Notes: generated by a model not told the origin, from the letters alone. A stretch of DNA of 64,000 nt from Microvirga sp052114605 (GCF_052114605.1 NZ_JBFRFB010000002.1:1-64000), one strand, 5' to 3'; counted from the first letter of the stretch, positions 34,295-42,765 are shown. Numbers and translations: made by a program.

Positions 34295-36211
34295 TTAGAC
34301 ATGGGCGCCCCCCATGGAACCGCCCTTATCCATATCGGCCTCGGCACCCTCGACGGAGGACAGCTGGTTTTGGACCTCTCGCAGCCAGGCGAGATTGGCC
34401 TCATTGTCCTCTTCGGCGAGCGCGCGCTCGGCAGCCCGAAGCTCGCTATGTAACGTGCGTGCACGACGATGCAAGGTGATGGCCTGCCGCAATGCGTCCT
34501 CAAGCCGCAAGGAATCGGCATGAGGATCGAGCATCCAGCGGTCTCCGGGACGGACCAGGGCGATCATCCGGTCGGCCGCATCAGCCAGTCCGGCCCGCTC
34601 AAGACGGGCCTGCATCACGGTCGTATCGGCCGACTCGCCGCTGGCTGCTCCGTCCAGCAGAAGACCTCTTATCATTTGGGCCGCACGCCCCTCAAGTTCA
34701 ATATCTGCAAGGATTTCTGCCTGATTGTGAAGGAGCGCGGGGTGTACCAGGAAGGTGCCGAGGATCATCGCCTCGCGCGGGGATTCCGTCGAGCCGCCGG
34801 TAAAAAGCGCGTTGCGGGCAAGCAGCGGGGACACACTCAAACGAGAGCTCGGCGTGGTCGGGGAAGGCCCGCGAAAGTCCCGCTTTCCGCCCCTCTCCTG
34901 ACGCTTGAAACGATTGGCACGGGAATCGGGATTCAGGGCCGAAATCCGACTTTCGACATCCTCCCGATAGTACTTTTTGAGTGTCTCATCGCGAATCAGT
35001 GCCAGTGATTCGCGCAAACGGCGTTCCAGGGCGGCCCGCCGCTCGGGGGTATCGAGCGGCCCCGCTTCCAGCTCCCGCGCCCAAAGCACGTCCACGAGAG
35101 GCTTGGCCGCGGCCAGCACCCGCTCGACCGCTGTCCTCCCGCCGTAACGAGCGAGATCGTCCGGATCCTGCCCCTGGGGCAGGAGGGCGAAGCGCAGGGA
35201 TTTGCCCGACGTCAGGTTCGGCAGGGCCACATCGAGGGCGCGATAGGCTGCGCGCTGGCCCGCCTTGTCGCCGTCGAAGCACAGGATCGGATCCTCGGAG
35301 AGGCGCCAGAGCAGGGCCAGCTGGTCCGCCGTCAGCGCCGTGCCCAGCGGCGCGACCACGTTGGGAAAGCCCGCGACGGTGAGGGAGATCACGTCCACAT
35401 AGCCTTCCACCGCGATCACCGTGCCCCGGTCATGGGCGGGCTGGCGGGCGTGGTGGTAATTGTAGAGAAGCCTGCCCTTATTGAAGAGCGGCGTATCCGG
35501 CGAGTTGAGATATTTCGCCGGCGCATCCGCGCTCATGGCGCGCCCGCCGAAGGCGATGACCCGTCCGCGTACGTCGCTGATCGGGAACATCACCCGGTCG
35601 CGGAAGCGGTCATAGGGCACCTTCACGTCCTCGCCGGAATAGAGAAGTCCCGCCTCCACCATCATGTCGATGGAGACACCCTTCTCGGCCAGGAAGTCGC
35701 GCAGGCCGAAGCGCTCGGGCGGCGCGTAGCCGATGCGGAAGCGCTTCTGCGTCTCGACGCTGAGCTGGCGTCCGGCGAGGTAATCGCGCGGCTTCATGCC
35801 GAAGCGGCCTTGGAGCGAGGCCTCGAAATACTGGGTTGCCAGCTCCATGGCGTCATAGAGGGTCTTGCGCTTGACCTCCTCCGCCCGGTCCTCCGGCGTG
35901 AGCTTGGGGAGCGGCACCCCCGCCTCCGCCGCCAGCCGCTCCACGGCCTCGGGGAAGGACAGCCCCTCCGTCTCCATGACGAAGGTGAAGATGTCGCCAT
36001 GCTTGCCGGAGGAGAAGCAGTGATAGAACTGCTTCTGATCGTTCACGTAGAAGGACGGCGTCTTCTCCGCATTGAACGGCGACAGCCCCTTCCACTCCCG
36101 CCCCGCCTTCTTCAGGCGCACGCGCTTGCCCACCACTGCCGAAACCGGCAGCCGCGCGCGGATCTCCTCAAGGATTTGGGGCGGGTAGCGCAATGTGAGC
36201 GGAATCTCCAA
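34295..36211 (-). CDS. dnaG: DNA primase DnaG
   Basis: 638 residues. The N-terminal zinc-ribbon region reads GLSPFNAEKTPSFYVND then YHCFSSGKHGDIF. Compared with the standard CPFH..C..C pattern, three of four ligands are replaced (Ser, Asn, Ser), a degeneration also known from other Rhizobiales primases. The catalytic TOPRIM core follows: GRVIAFGGRAMSADAPAKYLNSPDT, VIAVEGYVDVISL with the catalytic Glu, and ILCFDGDKAGQRAA with the DxD. The C-terminal helical DnaB-interaction part starts near residue 470. It makes RNA primers at the replication fork. Its own promoter region would lie in the 98 bases before the start. Confidence 0.96.
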   Translation of the reverse strand: MEIPLTLRYPPQILEEIRARLPVSAVVGKRVRLKKAGREWKGLSPFNAEKTPSFYVNDQKQFYHCFSSGKHGDIFTFVMETEGLSFPEAVERLAAEAGVPLPKLTPEDRAEEVKRKTLYDAMELATQYFEASLQGRFGMKPRDYLAGRQLSVETQKRFRIGYAPPERFGLRDFLAEKGVSIDMMVEAGLLYSGEDVKVPYDRFRDRVMFPISDVRGRVIAFGGRAMSADAPAKYLNSPDTPLFNKGRLLYNYHHARQPAHDRGTVIAVEGYVDVISLTVAGFPNVVAPLGTALTADQLALLWRLSEDPILCFDGDKAGQRAAYRALDVALPNLTSGKSLRFALLPQGQDPDDLARYGGRTAVERVLAAAKPLVDVLWARELEAGPLDTPERRAALERRLRESLALIRDETLKKYYREDVESRISALNPDSRANRFKRQERGGKRDFRGPSPTTPSSRLSVSPLLARNALFTGGSTESPREAMILGTFLVHPALLHNQAEILADIELEGRAAQMIRGLLLDGAASGESADTTVMQARLERAGLADAADRMIALVRPGDRWMLDPHADSLRLEDALRQAITLHRRARTLHSELRAAERALAEEDNEANLAWLREVQNQLSSVEGAEADMDKGGSMGGAHV

Positions 36212-36309
36212 ACCTGCTCCATAAACTAGGGCAGTGGAGATGAGGTTAAAAACGCCAATGCCAAGCTATTCTTTGCCCATTATTCACAGGACCCGCGCCT
36301 GCTGCTCCC

Positions 36310-36894
36310 TCATGGCGCCGTCACGACGATGGCTGAGCAGGGAACAGCTTCCTCACACCTATAGCTATGAGGCACGTCGGAATCGAAATAGATCGCATCG
36401 CCCTCGTCGAGGATGAATTCGCTGCCGGCGATGCTGAAGGCGAGCTGTCCCTTGATGACGTAAATCAGTTCCGCGCCGTCGTGCTGGTGCGGCTGCGATT
36501 CCTTCGATGATGGCGGAAACTCCGCATAATAAGCGTGCAGCTTACGGTCGGTGACAGGGAAGTCGAGGCTTTCGAAAAAGTAGGACGGCATATCCTCTCG
36601 TGGCCTGTCCGGCAGGCGCAGCCGTTCCGCCTTGCGGACGACGGCAACCCGGGGCCGATCAGGCCGCTCGGCGAAGAAGTGCTCGAGCCCGACGCCGAAG
36701 ACCATGGCGATACGCAGCAGAGTCGGCAGGGTCGGAATCAACTGTCCGCGCTCGATCTTGGACAACATGGCCGGCGACAGGCCTGTATGCTCCCCGAGTT
36801 GCACGAGGCCGAGCTTCTTTTGCTGCCGCAGCACTCGAATCTTGGTGCCGATTTCGTATTGCCCCAACCCGTCAGCCAGTGTCTCCGACAGCAT
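36310..36894 (-). CDS. XRE-type regulator with C-terminal cupin domain
   Basis: 194 residues. Helix-turn-helix domain: GTKIRVLRQQKKLGLVQLGEHTGLSPAMLSKIERGQLIPTLPTLLRIAMVFGVGLEHFF. The cupin_2 domain (about 110-190) has the metal-type histidines in SQPHQHDGAELIYVIKGQLAF and the end SDVPHSYRCEE. This architecture is used for small-molecule sensing (amino acid, polyamine and similar regulons) through the cupin. No obvious target operon is adjacent: dnaG lies downstream and the fasciclin gene is divergent. Confidence 0.88.
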   Translation of the reverse strand: MLSETLADGLGQYEIGTKIRVLRQQKKLGLVQLGEHTGLSPAMLSKIERGQLIPTLPTLLRIAMVFGVGLEHFFAERPDRPRVAVVRKAERLRLPDRPREDMPSYFFESLDFPVTDRKLHAYYAEFPPSSKESQPHQHDGAELIYVIKGQLAFSIAGSEFILDEGDAIYFDSDVPHSYRCEEAVPCSAIVVTAP

Positions 36895-37088
36895 TTCGCG
36901 CCTCCATTTTCACCTGAATGAATTTATGCTGCGATCTTTTTACTGTAAAGAAAATCAATGTTCATTTCACGATAATTTGAGTATTGAGAAACTCATTTCT
37001 CACCATAAGAAATATGCAGAGGCCAACAGAATGGTCTTCCCCGGTCGCGAGGGAGCGACCGAGCCACCCTGTGCAAGGAGCATGAACG

Positions 37089-37583
37089 ATGAAATTCGAA
37101 ATCAGGAATCTGGCGATCGCGACGGTTGCGGCTCTTGGAATCGTAGCCGGGGGCTCAAGCGCCCGCGCAGCCGATGTCGTCGATACGGCCGTCGCGGCCG
37201 GTCAGTTCAAGACGCTTGCGGCCGCGCTGACCGAAGCGGGTCTCGTCTCCACTCTCAAAGGCTCAGGTCCGTTCACGGTCTTCGCCCCCACGGATGCAGC
37301 CTTCGCCAAGCTGCCCGCCGGAACGGTCGAGAACCTTCTAAAGCCGGAGAACAAGGATAAGCTCACCGCCATCCTGACATACCATGTCGTCCCCGGACGG
37401 GTGATGGCAGCCGACGTCGTCAAGCTCCAGCAGGCAAAGACGGTGAACGGCAAGACGCTGAAGGTCAGCACGAAAGGCTCGGGTGTCATGATCAACGACG
37501 CCAATGTCACGAAGGCCGACATCGCAGCCTCGAACGGCGTCATCCACGTCGTCGATACCGTGATCCTGCCGCCGAATAACTGA
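37089..37583 (+). CDS. Secreted fasciclin-domain (FAS1) protein
   Basis: 164 residues. A Sec signal peptide (LAIATVAALGIVAGGSSARA) precedes one FAS1 domain with both conserved boxes: H1 SGPFTVFAPTDAAFAKLPAGTVENLL, the YH motif ILTYHVVPGRVMAADV, and H2 GVIHVVDTVILPP. Bacterial FAS1 proteins of this size are periplasmic or secreted adhesion-type proteins. The start has AAGGAG 10 bases upstream. The 194 bases before the start, shared with the divergent XRE-cupin gene, are AT-rich at 36920-37020 and likely hold both promoters. Confidence 0.92.
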   Translation: MKFEIRNLAIATVAALGIVAGGSSARAADVVDTAVAAGQFKTLAAALTEAGLVSTLKGSGPFTVFAPTDAAFAKLPAGTVENLLKPENKDKLTAILTYHVVPGRVMAADVVKLQQAKTVNGKTLKVSTKGSGVMINDANVTKADIAASNGVIHVVDTVILPPNN

Positions 37584-37590
37584 TCCTGCC

Positions 37591-37619
37591 GCCTGGGGCG
37601 CCAAGCAAGCGCTCCAGGC
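37591..37619 (+). terminator. Stem-loop after the fasciclin gene
   Basis: GCCTGGGGCG (37591-37600) pairs with CGCTCCAGGC (37610-37619) with one G-T wobble, 8 bases after the stop codon. The tail is only weakly T-rich (CACATTT). Confidence 0.6.
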
Positions 37620-37651
37620 GCACATTTAGGAATTCATCGGCCCGCCGGTTC

Positions 37652-38962
37652 CTATGCAATGGGCAGCGTAACTCGAGCGACAAGGCCGGTCCGTCCCCGC
37701 CTGTTGGCGAGCGAAACCTGCGCCCCGATCCGGATGGCGAGAGCCTTGACGATCGAGAGCCCCAGCCCTGTTCCATCCTGCTCGCTGCTTCCGCGCACGA
37801 AGGGATCGAAGACTCGGGTAAGCAGATCCTCCGGAATCCCAGGTCCGGTATCGGCGATCTCGACCGTCACGTGTTTCGCATCCACTTGGAACGAAAGATC
37901 GATATGCCCGCCGCGCGGCGTGTAGCGGATCGCATTGTCGAGCAGGTTGGAAAACAGCATGACGAGATCATGTTTCTCTCCCCTGACCGGAACCGGTGCC
38001 ATATCCACGGAGGAGAGTGTGATGCCCCTGCCCTGCGCCAGCGTCATCACGCCGGCGATGGCCTCCAGCAGAACCTCGTTGACCGGCACCGGCTGCGAGA
38101 CTTCAGAGGATCGCATGCTTTCTGCGCGGGCAAGCGTCAGCAGCTGGCTCGTCAGTTCGGACATCCGATGGATTCCGAGTTCCATGTCTTTCAGGATGTC
38201 ATCGACTTCGGCGCGATTCGAGACCTGACGAAGATTGCGAAGCTGAATCCTGAGCGAGGTCAGAGGCGTCCGCAGCTGATGCGCCGCGTTCGAGACGAAT
38301 TGCCGTTGAACGGCCAGCATGGCCCTGACGCGCGAGAGGGCTTCGTTCATGGCCCCGACGAGAGGAGCGATCTCGCCCGGCAGGTTGGGTGAGGAAAGCT
38401 GCACCGTCGAATCGGGCCGGCGCTCCAGAAGCTGATGAGTGAAATGATCGACCGGACTCAAGATGCGACCGACGACCCATCGCACCAGGAGCCAGGAAAT
38501 CGGGATGAGCAGAAAGGTGGTGACGAGAGCGGGCAAGGCAGCCTTCACGGCAAGCTCTCGCCTCACTTGCGCCTGCTGCGAAACCTGCACCGTTCCATCG
38601 TCGAGAACCCAAGTATAGCTGCGCCATCGTCCCTCCGGCGTGGCGAAATTCGCGAAACCTGTCCTCTGCTGGCGCGGCAGATCGAACCCGGGCGGAAACG
38701 ACTTGAGCAATTGGCCCTCCCCGTCCCAGGCCTGCACCACGATCATATCGGTCGCGTCGAGCGGAGGTGCCGGCATCTGGGCCAGGTCATCGACCGACCC
38801 CACCACGTCGAGCGCGATTCCCCGCATCTGATCGTCCAGGAAATTATCGGGATCTTGCTGCGCGACGATATAGGCCCCGACGCCGCCCATCAGGCCGAAC
38901 GAGATCAGGAGAATCGTGAACCATATCGTGAGCTGCCTGCGGAGGGAGTTGCCGTGTTTCAT
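37652..38962 (-). CDS. Two-component sensor histidine kinase (QseC/TctE-like)
   Basis: About 436 residues from the ATG at 38962, which overlaps the response-regulator stop by four bases. Membrane segment 1 (LTIWFTILLISFGLMGGVGAYIV) and segment 2 (ALPALVTTFLLIPISWLLV) enclose a periplasmic sensor of about 130 residues. A HAMP-like region follows, then the H-box FVSNAAHQLRTPLTSLRIQL, the N-box LFSNLLDNAIRYTPRGG, and G-boxes IADTGPGIPEDLL and DGTGLGLSIVKAL. It phosphorylates the regulator encoded immediately upstream. The signal is unknown. Confidence 0.92.
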   Translation of the reverse strand: MKHGNSLRRQLTIWFTILLISFGLMGGVGAYIVAQQDPDNFLDDQMRGIALDVVGSVDDLAQMPAPPLDATDMIVVQAWDGEGQLLKSFPPGFDLPRQQRTGFANFATPEGRWRSYTWVLDDGTVQVSQQAQVRRELAVKAALPALVTTFLLIPISWLLVRWVVGRILSPVDHFTHQLLERRPDSTVQLSSPNLPGEIAPLVGAMNEALSRVRAMLAVQRQFVSNAAHQLRTPLTSLRIQLRNLRQVSNRAEVDDILKDMELGIHRMSELTSQLLTLARAESMRSSEVSQPVPVNEVLLEAIAGVMTLAQGRGITLSSVDMAPVPVRGEKHDLVMLFSNLLDNAIRYTPRGGHIDLSFQVDAKHVTVEIADTGPGIPEDLLTRVFDPFVRGSSEQDGTGLGLSIVKALAIRIGAQVSLANRRGRTGLVARVTLPIA

Positions 38963-39615
38963 TTGGCGACCATCCATCCCACACCGCGAACATTGCGGAT
39001 GATGTCGTTGTCGAACTTGCGCCGGATATAATGGATCAGAACATCGACCGCGTTGCTCTCCACCTCGTCGCCCCAGCCATAGAGCGCATCCTCCAATTGC
39101 TTGCGCGACAGGATGGCGCCGGGGCGTGCGAGAAGTGCCTGCATGAGCGCGAATTCCCGCGCCGGCAGAAGCTGGGTGGCGCCTTTGTACGTCGCGTGGT
39201 GACCTGCGAGATCGAGCACGATTTCCGATGATTGGACCAGCGATGTCGGATGCCCGTCGTGACGGCGCACGACGGCCCTGATCCGGGCGGAGAGTTCATC
39301 GAAATCGAAGGGTTTCACCATGAAATCATCAGCCCCGAGATCAAGGCCCGCGACCCGGATATCGATCTCGTCATGGGCGGTGACGATCACGACCGGTGTC
39401 GTGTCCTTGCGTCGGCGCATATCCTTGAGCACGTCGAGACCGGCTTTGTCCGGGAGGCCCAGATCGAGCAGCACGATGGAATAGAGCGTCGCGCGGAGCG
39501 CCTCCAGCGCATCGCCGCCGGTATGCGCCCAATCGATCGCGATCCCGGTTCCTTCGAAAGCCCTGGTCAGGCTGCGTCCGATCAGAAGATCGTCTTCCAC
39601 GAGGAGAACCCGCAT
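38959..39615 (-). CDS. OmpR-family response regulator
   Basis: 218 residues. The receiver has the acidic pair in MRVLLVEDDLLIGRSL, the phospho-Asp in YSIVLLDLGLPDKAGLDVL, the switch Thr in VVIVTAHDE and the Lys in DDFMVKPFDFDEL. The winged-helix output domain ends in LPAREFALMQALLARPGAILSRKQLEDALYG and SNAVDVLIHYIRRKF. The set is QseB/TctD-like. First gene of the pair. A small His-rich exported protein is encoded divergently 172 bases away and is a candidate target. Confidence 0.93.
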   Translation of the reverse strand: MRVLLVEDDLLIGRSLTRAFEGTGIAIDWAHTGGDALEALRATLYSIVLLDLGLPDKAGLDVLKDMRRRKDTTPVVIVTAHDEIDIRVAGLDLGADDFMVKPFDFDELSARIRAVVRRHDGHPTSLVQSSEIVLDLAGHHATYKGATQLLPAREFALMQALLARPGAILSRKQLEDALYGWGDEVESNAVDVLIHYIRRKFDNDIIRNVRGVGWMVAK

Positions 39616-39787
39616 ATCGGCTGCCCATGCTGCGACCTGAGTTCACCGCCATCGCGGCCAAGATTCAACGATGCATTTTGCCGCTCGCAGCAAAGCGCAT
39701 TCGATACGCCCTCATTCTCTCCTAATTCGCCGGGGGTAGCATCAACGACAGGTACAGACGAGTACCTTCATTCGATGGAGAGATTCG

Positions 39788-40066
39788 ATGAAAAAGTTCC
39801 TGATCGCCGCATCCGCCGTGGCCTGCCTCATGGCGGCACCCTTGGCTGCGCAAGCCGCAACAGCATCGCAGCCCTCATCCTCGTACACGGCGCCCCATGC
39901 TCAGAAGCACGCGACGGTACGCCATCATACGTCCAAGCATGCGTCCAAAAGCCAGGCCAATCGCCGCGAAGCTTCGATGAAGCATCACAAGGCCAATTGC
40001 CCTCCCGGCTCGCAGAGCGCAGCATGCCAGCCGTCCACGACGGGTTCAACCAAGAAGATGGATTGA
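39788..40066 (+). CDS. Small exported His/Lys-rich protein, family unknown
   Basis: 92 residues. The signal peptide MKKFLIAASAVACLMAAPLAAQA is followed by a mature part of about 69 residues with eleven histidines (PHAQKHATVRHHTSKHASK, MKHHKAN) and two cysteines near the end (NCPPGSQSAACQP). GGAGAG lies 6 bases before the ATG. Such composition suggests metal or acid binding in the periplasm. It faces away from the adjacent two-component system, which may regulate it; that is inference. Confidence 0.7.
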   Translation: MKKFLIAASAVACLMAAPLAAQAATASQPSSSYTAPHAQKHATVRHHTSKHASKSQANRREASMKHHKANCPPGSQSAACQPSTTGSTKKMD

Positions 40067-40142
40067 ATCGAGCGCCCTAGATCGGGCTCGTAGCGTCGGA
40101 GCTGTTCGCTCCATCCAGTCATCTCAAGCGTTACTACAGCGT

Positions 40143-40172
40143 ATTCCCCTCTCCCGAACGGGAGAGGGGAAT
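40143..40172. repeat. Perfect intergenic palindrome between convergent genes
   Basis: ATTCCCCTCTCCC (40143-40155) pairs perfectly with GGGAGAGGGGAAT (40160-40172) around GAAC. It has no U-tract. It may act as a bidirectional barrier between the converging genes ending at 40066 and 40238, and has the look of a dispersed Rhizobiales intergenic repeat. Confidence 0.7.
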
Positions 40173-40237
40173 GAGTGAAAGGCCGATTTGCCCATTTTCA
40201 CTCAGCGGTATTCGGCATCGATGCAGGAATGGCGTCG

Positions 40238-40456
40238 TCAGGCCTTTTCGTTTCGGGACCGGTGATAAGCCACGAGAGCATTGGCATGGCCGTGCCCCAT
40301 CTCGTGTTCCGACTTGAGGGCAGCAACCATTTCCATGTGCTTCTTGTCCTCCATCGCATCGAGAAGATTCATCCAATGGCTGATGGGATGGCCATAGTTC
40401 TTCTCGATGGACGGGAAATAGGAAGCGGGACCTTTGACTTTGTTGTCTTGAGACAT
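40238..40456 (-). CDS. DUF4287 domain protein
   Basis: 72 residues from the ATG at 40456; the frame runs further upstream but the homology begins at MSQDNKVKGPASYFPSIEKNYGHPISHWMNLL. The rest, KKHMEMVAALKSEHEMGHGHANALVAYHR, completes the DUF4287 pattern (PF14117). Function unknown; it is sometimes fused to or found beside DUF5655 proteins, which are absent here. Cytosolic and single-gene. Confidence 0.82.
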   Translation of the reverse strand: MSQDNKVKGPASYFPSIEKNYGHPISHWMNLLDAMEDKKHMEMVAALKSEHEMGHGHANALVAYHRSRNEKA

Positions 40457-40653
40457 TCGCGCGGCCTCTCGGCGGTTACTGACCATGAATATGTAGCAGG
40501 GTTTTAAGGGCGAGAGTGCAGGGAGTTCTCCGCAAGCCCATTCAGTAAAAATGCCTCCCGCAAGTGCAGCGCAAGGCAAAAAAATTTCCTTTCGGTCCCG
40601 ACAGGGGTGATGAGGTCACTCGGAAAAGAAGATGATGTGCTCGCGCGGGTGAG

Positions 40654-41847
40654 CTATTCGGGATAAACCTCGGCGCTCTCCGGCGTCGCCTTGTTGAAAA
40701 GGATGAATACCAAGGGGTTTCCTGGTTCTGACATTGCATCGCTGCGCTGCCCCGTTATCTCTCCGGCCACGCCGCTTGTATACTCCGCAACCACTTCGCC
40801 GAAACTATTGCGCTGGATGGCCACCTTCTGTCCGGCCACGACCTTGTCGTTGAGCTTGACCAGATGCTCGACGACCCCGCCCGCAGTGGCGAGGATCGGG
40901 AACGCACTGTTGCCGACAAAAACATTCACGTCCTTTCCCGTACGTCCCATTGGCCCGGCAAGGATGCCATGATGCTTAAGGACGTTCATTGTGCCTTCCA
41001 CGAACAGGGAAATCATTGTGGGGTCGAGGACGCGCGCAGCTCCGATCTCCGGAGTGAAGGACGGGATGCCCACGTCCATAAACGCGTTATGCAGAACACC
41101 GGGATACACATGATTGTCGAAGATTTGGCCAACAGGGTAAAGCTCCACCATTGCCTTGACCTCGGGCACATCCATGCCGGCGATATTGAATGCCGTGACT
41201 TCAAATCCAGTTGTCCCAGTATGAAAGTCAATTGCAACGTCGGCGTTCGGCCGGAAGAGTCGGTTGAATAGGAGCCAGGCGTGTCGGCTGGGCGCGGTAG
41301 CGCCGTTCTCGTTCCCCGGCCACTCCCGATTCATATCGATCAGATCCATGCCCCTGCCCGAATTGGGCCATCTGCGCTGCATGCTTTCCATGGCAGGGCG
41401 GGACACGTCCGTCACCGCCATCACCGTGCCCGACATCTTCGCCGGTTCGAGCTGGTTCATCACGGTCTGGACCGTATGCACAGAACTCATTTCGTCGCCA
41501 TGCACACCACTGACCAAGACGGCACGCTTGCCCGGCTTTGCTCCCTTTGCGACCGTCACAGACACATACCAGTGCTGGCCGGTCGGCATCTCAACACCCT
41601 GGAAATACAAGAGGTGCTTCTGCCCGGGTTCCAGGTCGTTAACGTCGAGCGCACTGACGACTTTCTTCCCGTCGATCACATCGCCGGTATAGGCCGTTCC
41701 CTGGGGCACTGCCGGAAGCGTGTTTGCAGACGAGGGCATCGTGCCCTGAGGGTTGGCAGCACTCGCCTTGGTGGCGAGGGCGGCCGAGGCGATGGCTGAG
41801 ATCATGAAGTCCCGTCGATCAACGCTGTTACCTGAGTCTTCAGACAT
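40654..41847 (-). CDS. Tat-exported succinylglutamate desuccinylase/aspartoacylase-like (M14) protein
   Basis: 397 residues from the ATG at 41847. The N-terminus SVDRRDFMISAIASAALA has a twin-arginine motif. The catalytic zinc domain has the HxxE pair in VSGVHGDEMSSVHTV (about His116, Glu119) and the third ligand in VAIDFHTGTTGFE. NREWPGNENG fits the AstE/AspA substrate-Arg region. A C-terminal beta domain (residues about 300-380: SAFPILATAGGVVEHLVKLNDKVVAGQKVA) resembles the lipoyl/biotin-like beta-barrel seen in this family. Classical AstE and AspA are cytosolic, so a Tat-exported form implies periplasmic deacylation of an N-acyl compound. Base composition is less GC-rich than the neighbours. 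Confidence 0.83.
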   Translation of the reverse strand: MSEDSGNSVDRRDFMISAIASAALATKASAANPQGTMPSSANTLPAVPQGTAYTGDVIDGKKVVSALDVNDLEPGQKHLLYFQGVEMPTGQHWYVSVTVAKGAKPGKRAVLVSGVHGDEMSSVHTVQTVMNQLEPAKMSGTVMAVTDVSRPAMESMQRRWPNSGRGMDLIDMNREWPGNENGATAPSRHAWLLFNRLFRPNADVAIDFHTGTTGFEVTAFNIAGMDVPEVKAMVELYPVGQIFDNHVYPGVLHNAFMDVGIPSFTPEIGAARVLDPTMISLFVEGTMNVLKHHGILAGPMGRTGKDVNVFVGNSAFPILATAGGVVEHLVKLNDKVVAGQKVAIQRNSFGEVVAEYTSGVAGEITGQRSDAMSEPGNPLVFILFNKATPESAEVYPE

Positions 41848-42119
41848 GGTGAGGGCCCTTCCAAGATGCCGAGGCAGCAAAGTCGAAACAGACACGCACC
41901 TGTTTTATCACAACCACGAGTTTTGCGGGTTTATTATCCGTTGGTCCCGGCTGCATCTCCTGCTTGGCAAGTAACGGGATCCGCTGAGCGGGAGGTTATG
42001 GAATGTTGAGCCGAATGGGAGAACGGATCCAAGAATTTCCAAGATGGGTCAAAAGCAGGAAAAGGACTGTAGGTCCAAGCTAGAGGGTGCCGAATGAAAC
42101 GCATGTTCTCTTTTTGTTC
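41848..42119. other. Intergenic stretch before the RNA gene, nothing recognised
   Basis: Between the Tat-exported protein gene and the promoter at 42120 I see no convincing ORF, hairpin or tRNA. It probably contains the promoter of the leftward gene. Confidence 0.5.
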
Positions 42120-42148
42120 TTGACAATCATCCTAAGCTTCGCTATAAC
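42120..42148 (+). promoter_or_regulatory. Near-consensus sigma70 promoter
   Basis: TTGACA at 42120-42125, a 17-base spacer, and TATAAC at 42143-42148. Transcription should begin near 42155. The first credible start codon downstream is at 42491, so the product is most likely a structured RNA. Confidence 0.8.
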
Positions 42149-42154
42149 CTGACC

Positions 42155-42320
42155 CGTCCTGACCCGACGAGGGGCGCGCTCGCGAGGCGTCGCATGTGTG
42201 GGGTCGGGGGCGGTCCTGCTGTGGGCTTCGCAAGCCTGCCGTCGGGAGGCCCTCCGCTGAAAGACGCGGTGTACGCCTAAAAGAACCGTGCGCGAGATGC
42301 AGCCTTGCTCTCACACACAA
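42155..42320 (+). ncRNA. ssrS: Probable 6S RNA
   Basis: About 165 nt following a strong promoter. It folds as a long rod with a central bubble, as 6S RNA does. The closing stem is GCGAGGC (42182-42188) with GCCTTGC (42302-42308), then GCAT (42192-42195) with ATGC (42297-42300), then GTGTG.GG with CC.TGCGC. The apical arm contains GGTCC and the hairpin GGCTT-CGC-AAGCC (42224-42236). The 3' side of the bubble has a small hairpin CCGC/GCGG (42254-42269) and the stretch GCCTAAAAGAACC, resembling AAGCCTTAAAACTGC of E. coli 6S. It would bind sigma70 holoenzyme as an open-promoter mimic. The identification is from structure and length; exact ends are estimates. Confidence 0.6.
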
Positions 42321-42490
42321 CCATCATCGAGCCGGGCTGCCTATCGCGCCACCCTCGATCAGCTTTCAGGCTTCGGGCTGCTTCAGCCCGGAGCCCGCAA
42401 GCGCATGCCGTTTCCAAGGCAAGTCATTTTCCAAGACACATCACGTCCCAAGACAATTCATTGCAGAACGCACCATTGCCGGAGCTTTTC

Positions 42491-42745
42491 ATGAGCCGCG
42501 CCGTATCCTCCGAACCCGAATTTCCCGATTGCGACGACACCCTGCGCCGTCTCGCCAACGTGCTGCAGATTCCCCTCACTTGCCGCAGGCAACGCTGCCG
42601 TCGCGGAGGCCAATGCGAGGGCGGGTACGGGCCGCCCTGCTATTTCGAGAACCATAGGGATTTCGTGGCGGGTGTCCGCGAGCAGATGCCGGAATACCGG
42701 GATTACTGGAGCACCAAGCGGCAGGAAATGCAGGAGGGGCTGTAG
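42491..42745 (+). CDS. Small Cys/Arg-rich conserved hypothetical protein
   Basis: 84 residues from the ATG at 42491, with GGAGC 6 bases upstream; the frame extends upstream through the end of the RNA gene but is not protein-like there. The central motif is TCRRQRCRRGGQCEG followed by GPPCYF, four cysteines spaced as in a small zinc knuckle, flanked by acidic helices (FPDCDDTLRRLANVLQ and EYRDYWSTKRQEMQEGL). Similar short CRRxxCR proteins occur in Rhizobiales. Function unknown; a zinc-bound nucleic-acid or protein adaptor is possible. Confidence 0.65.
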   Translation: MSRAVSSEPEFPDCDDTLRRLANVLQIPLTCRRQRCRRGGQCEGGYGPPCYFENHRDFVAGVREQMPEYRDYWSTKRQEMQEGL

Positions 42746-42765
42746 CCGTAACGGCTTCGCGTTCC

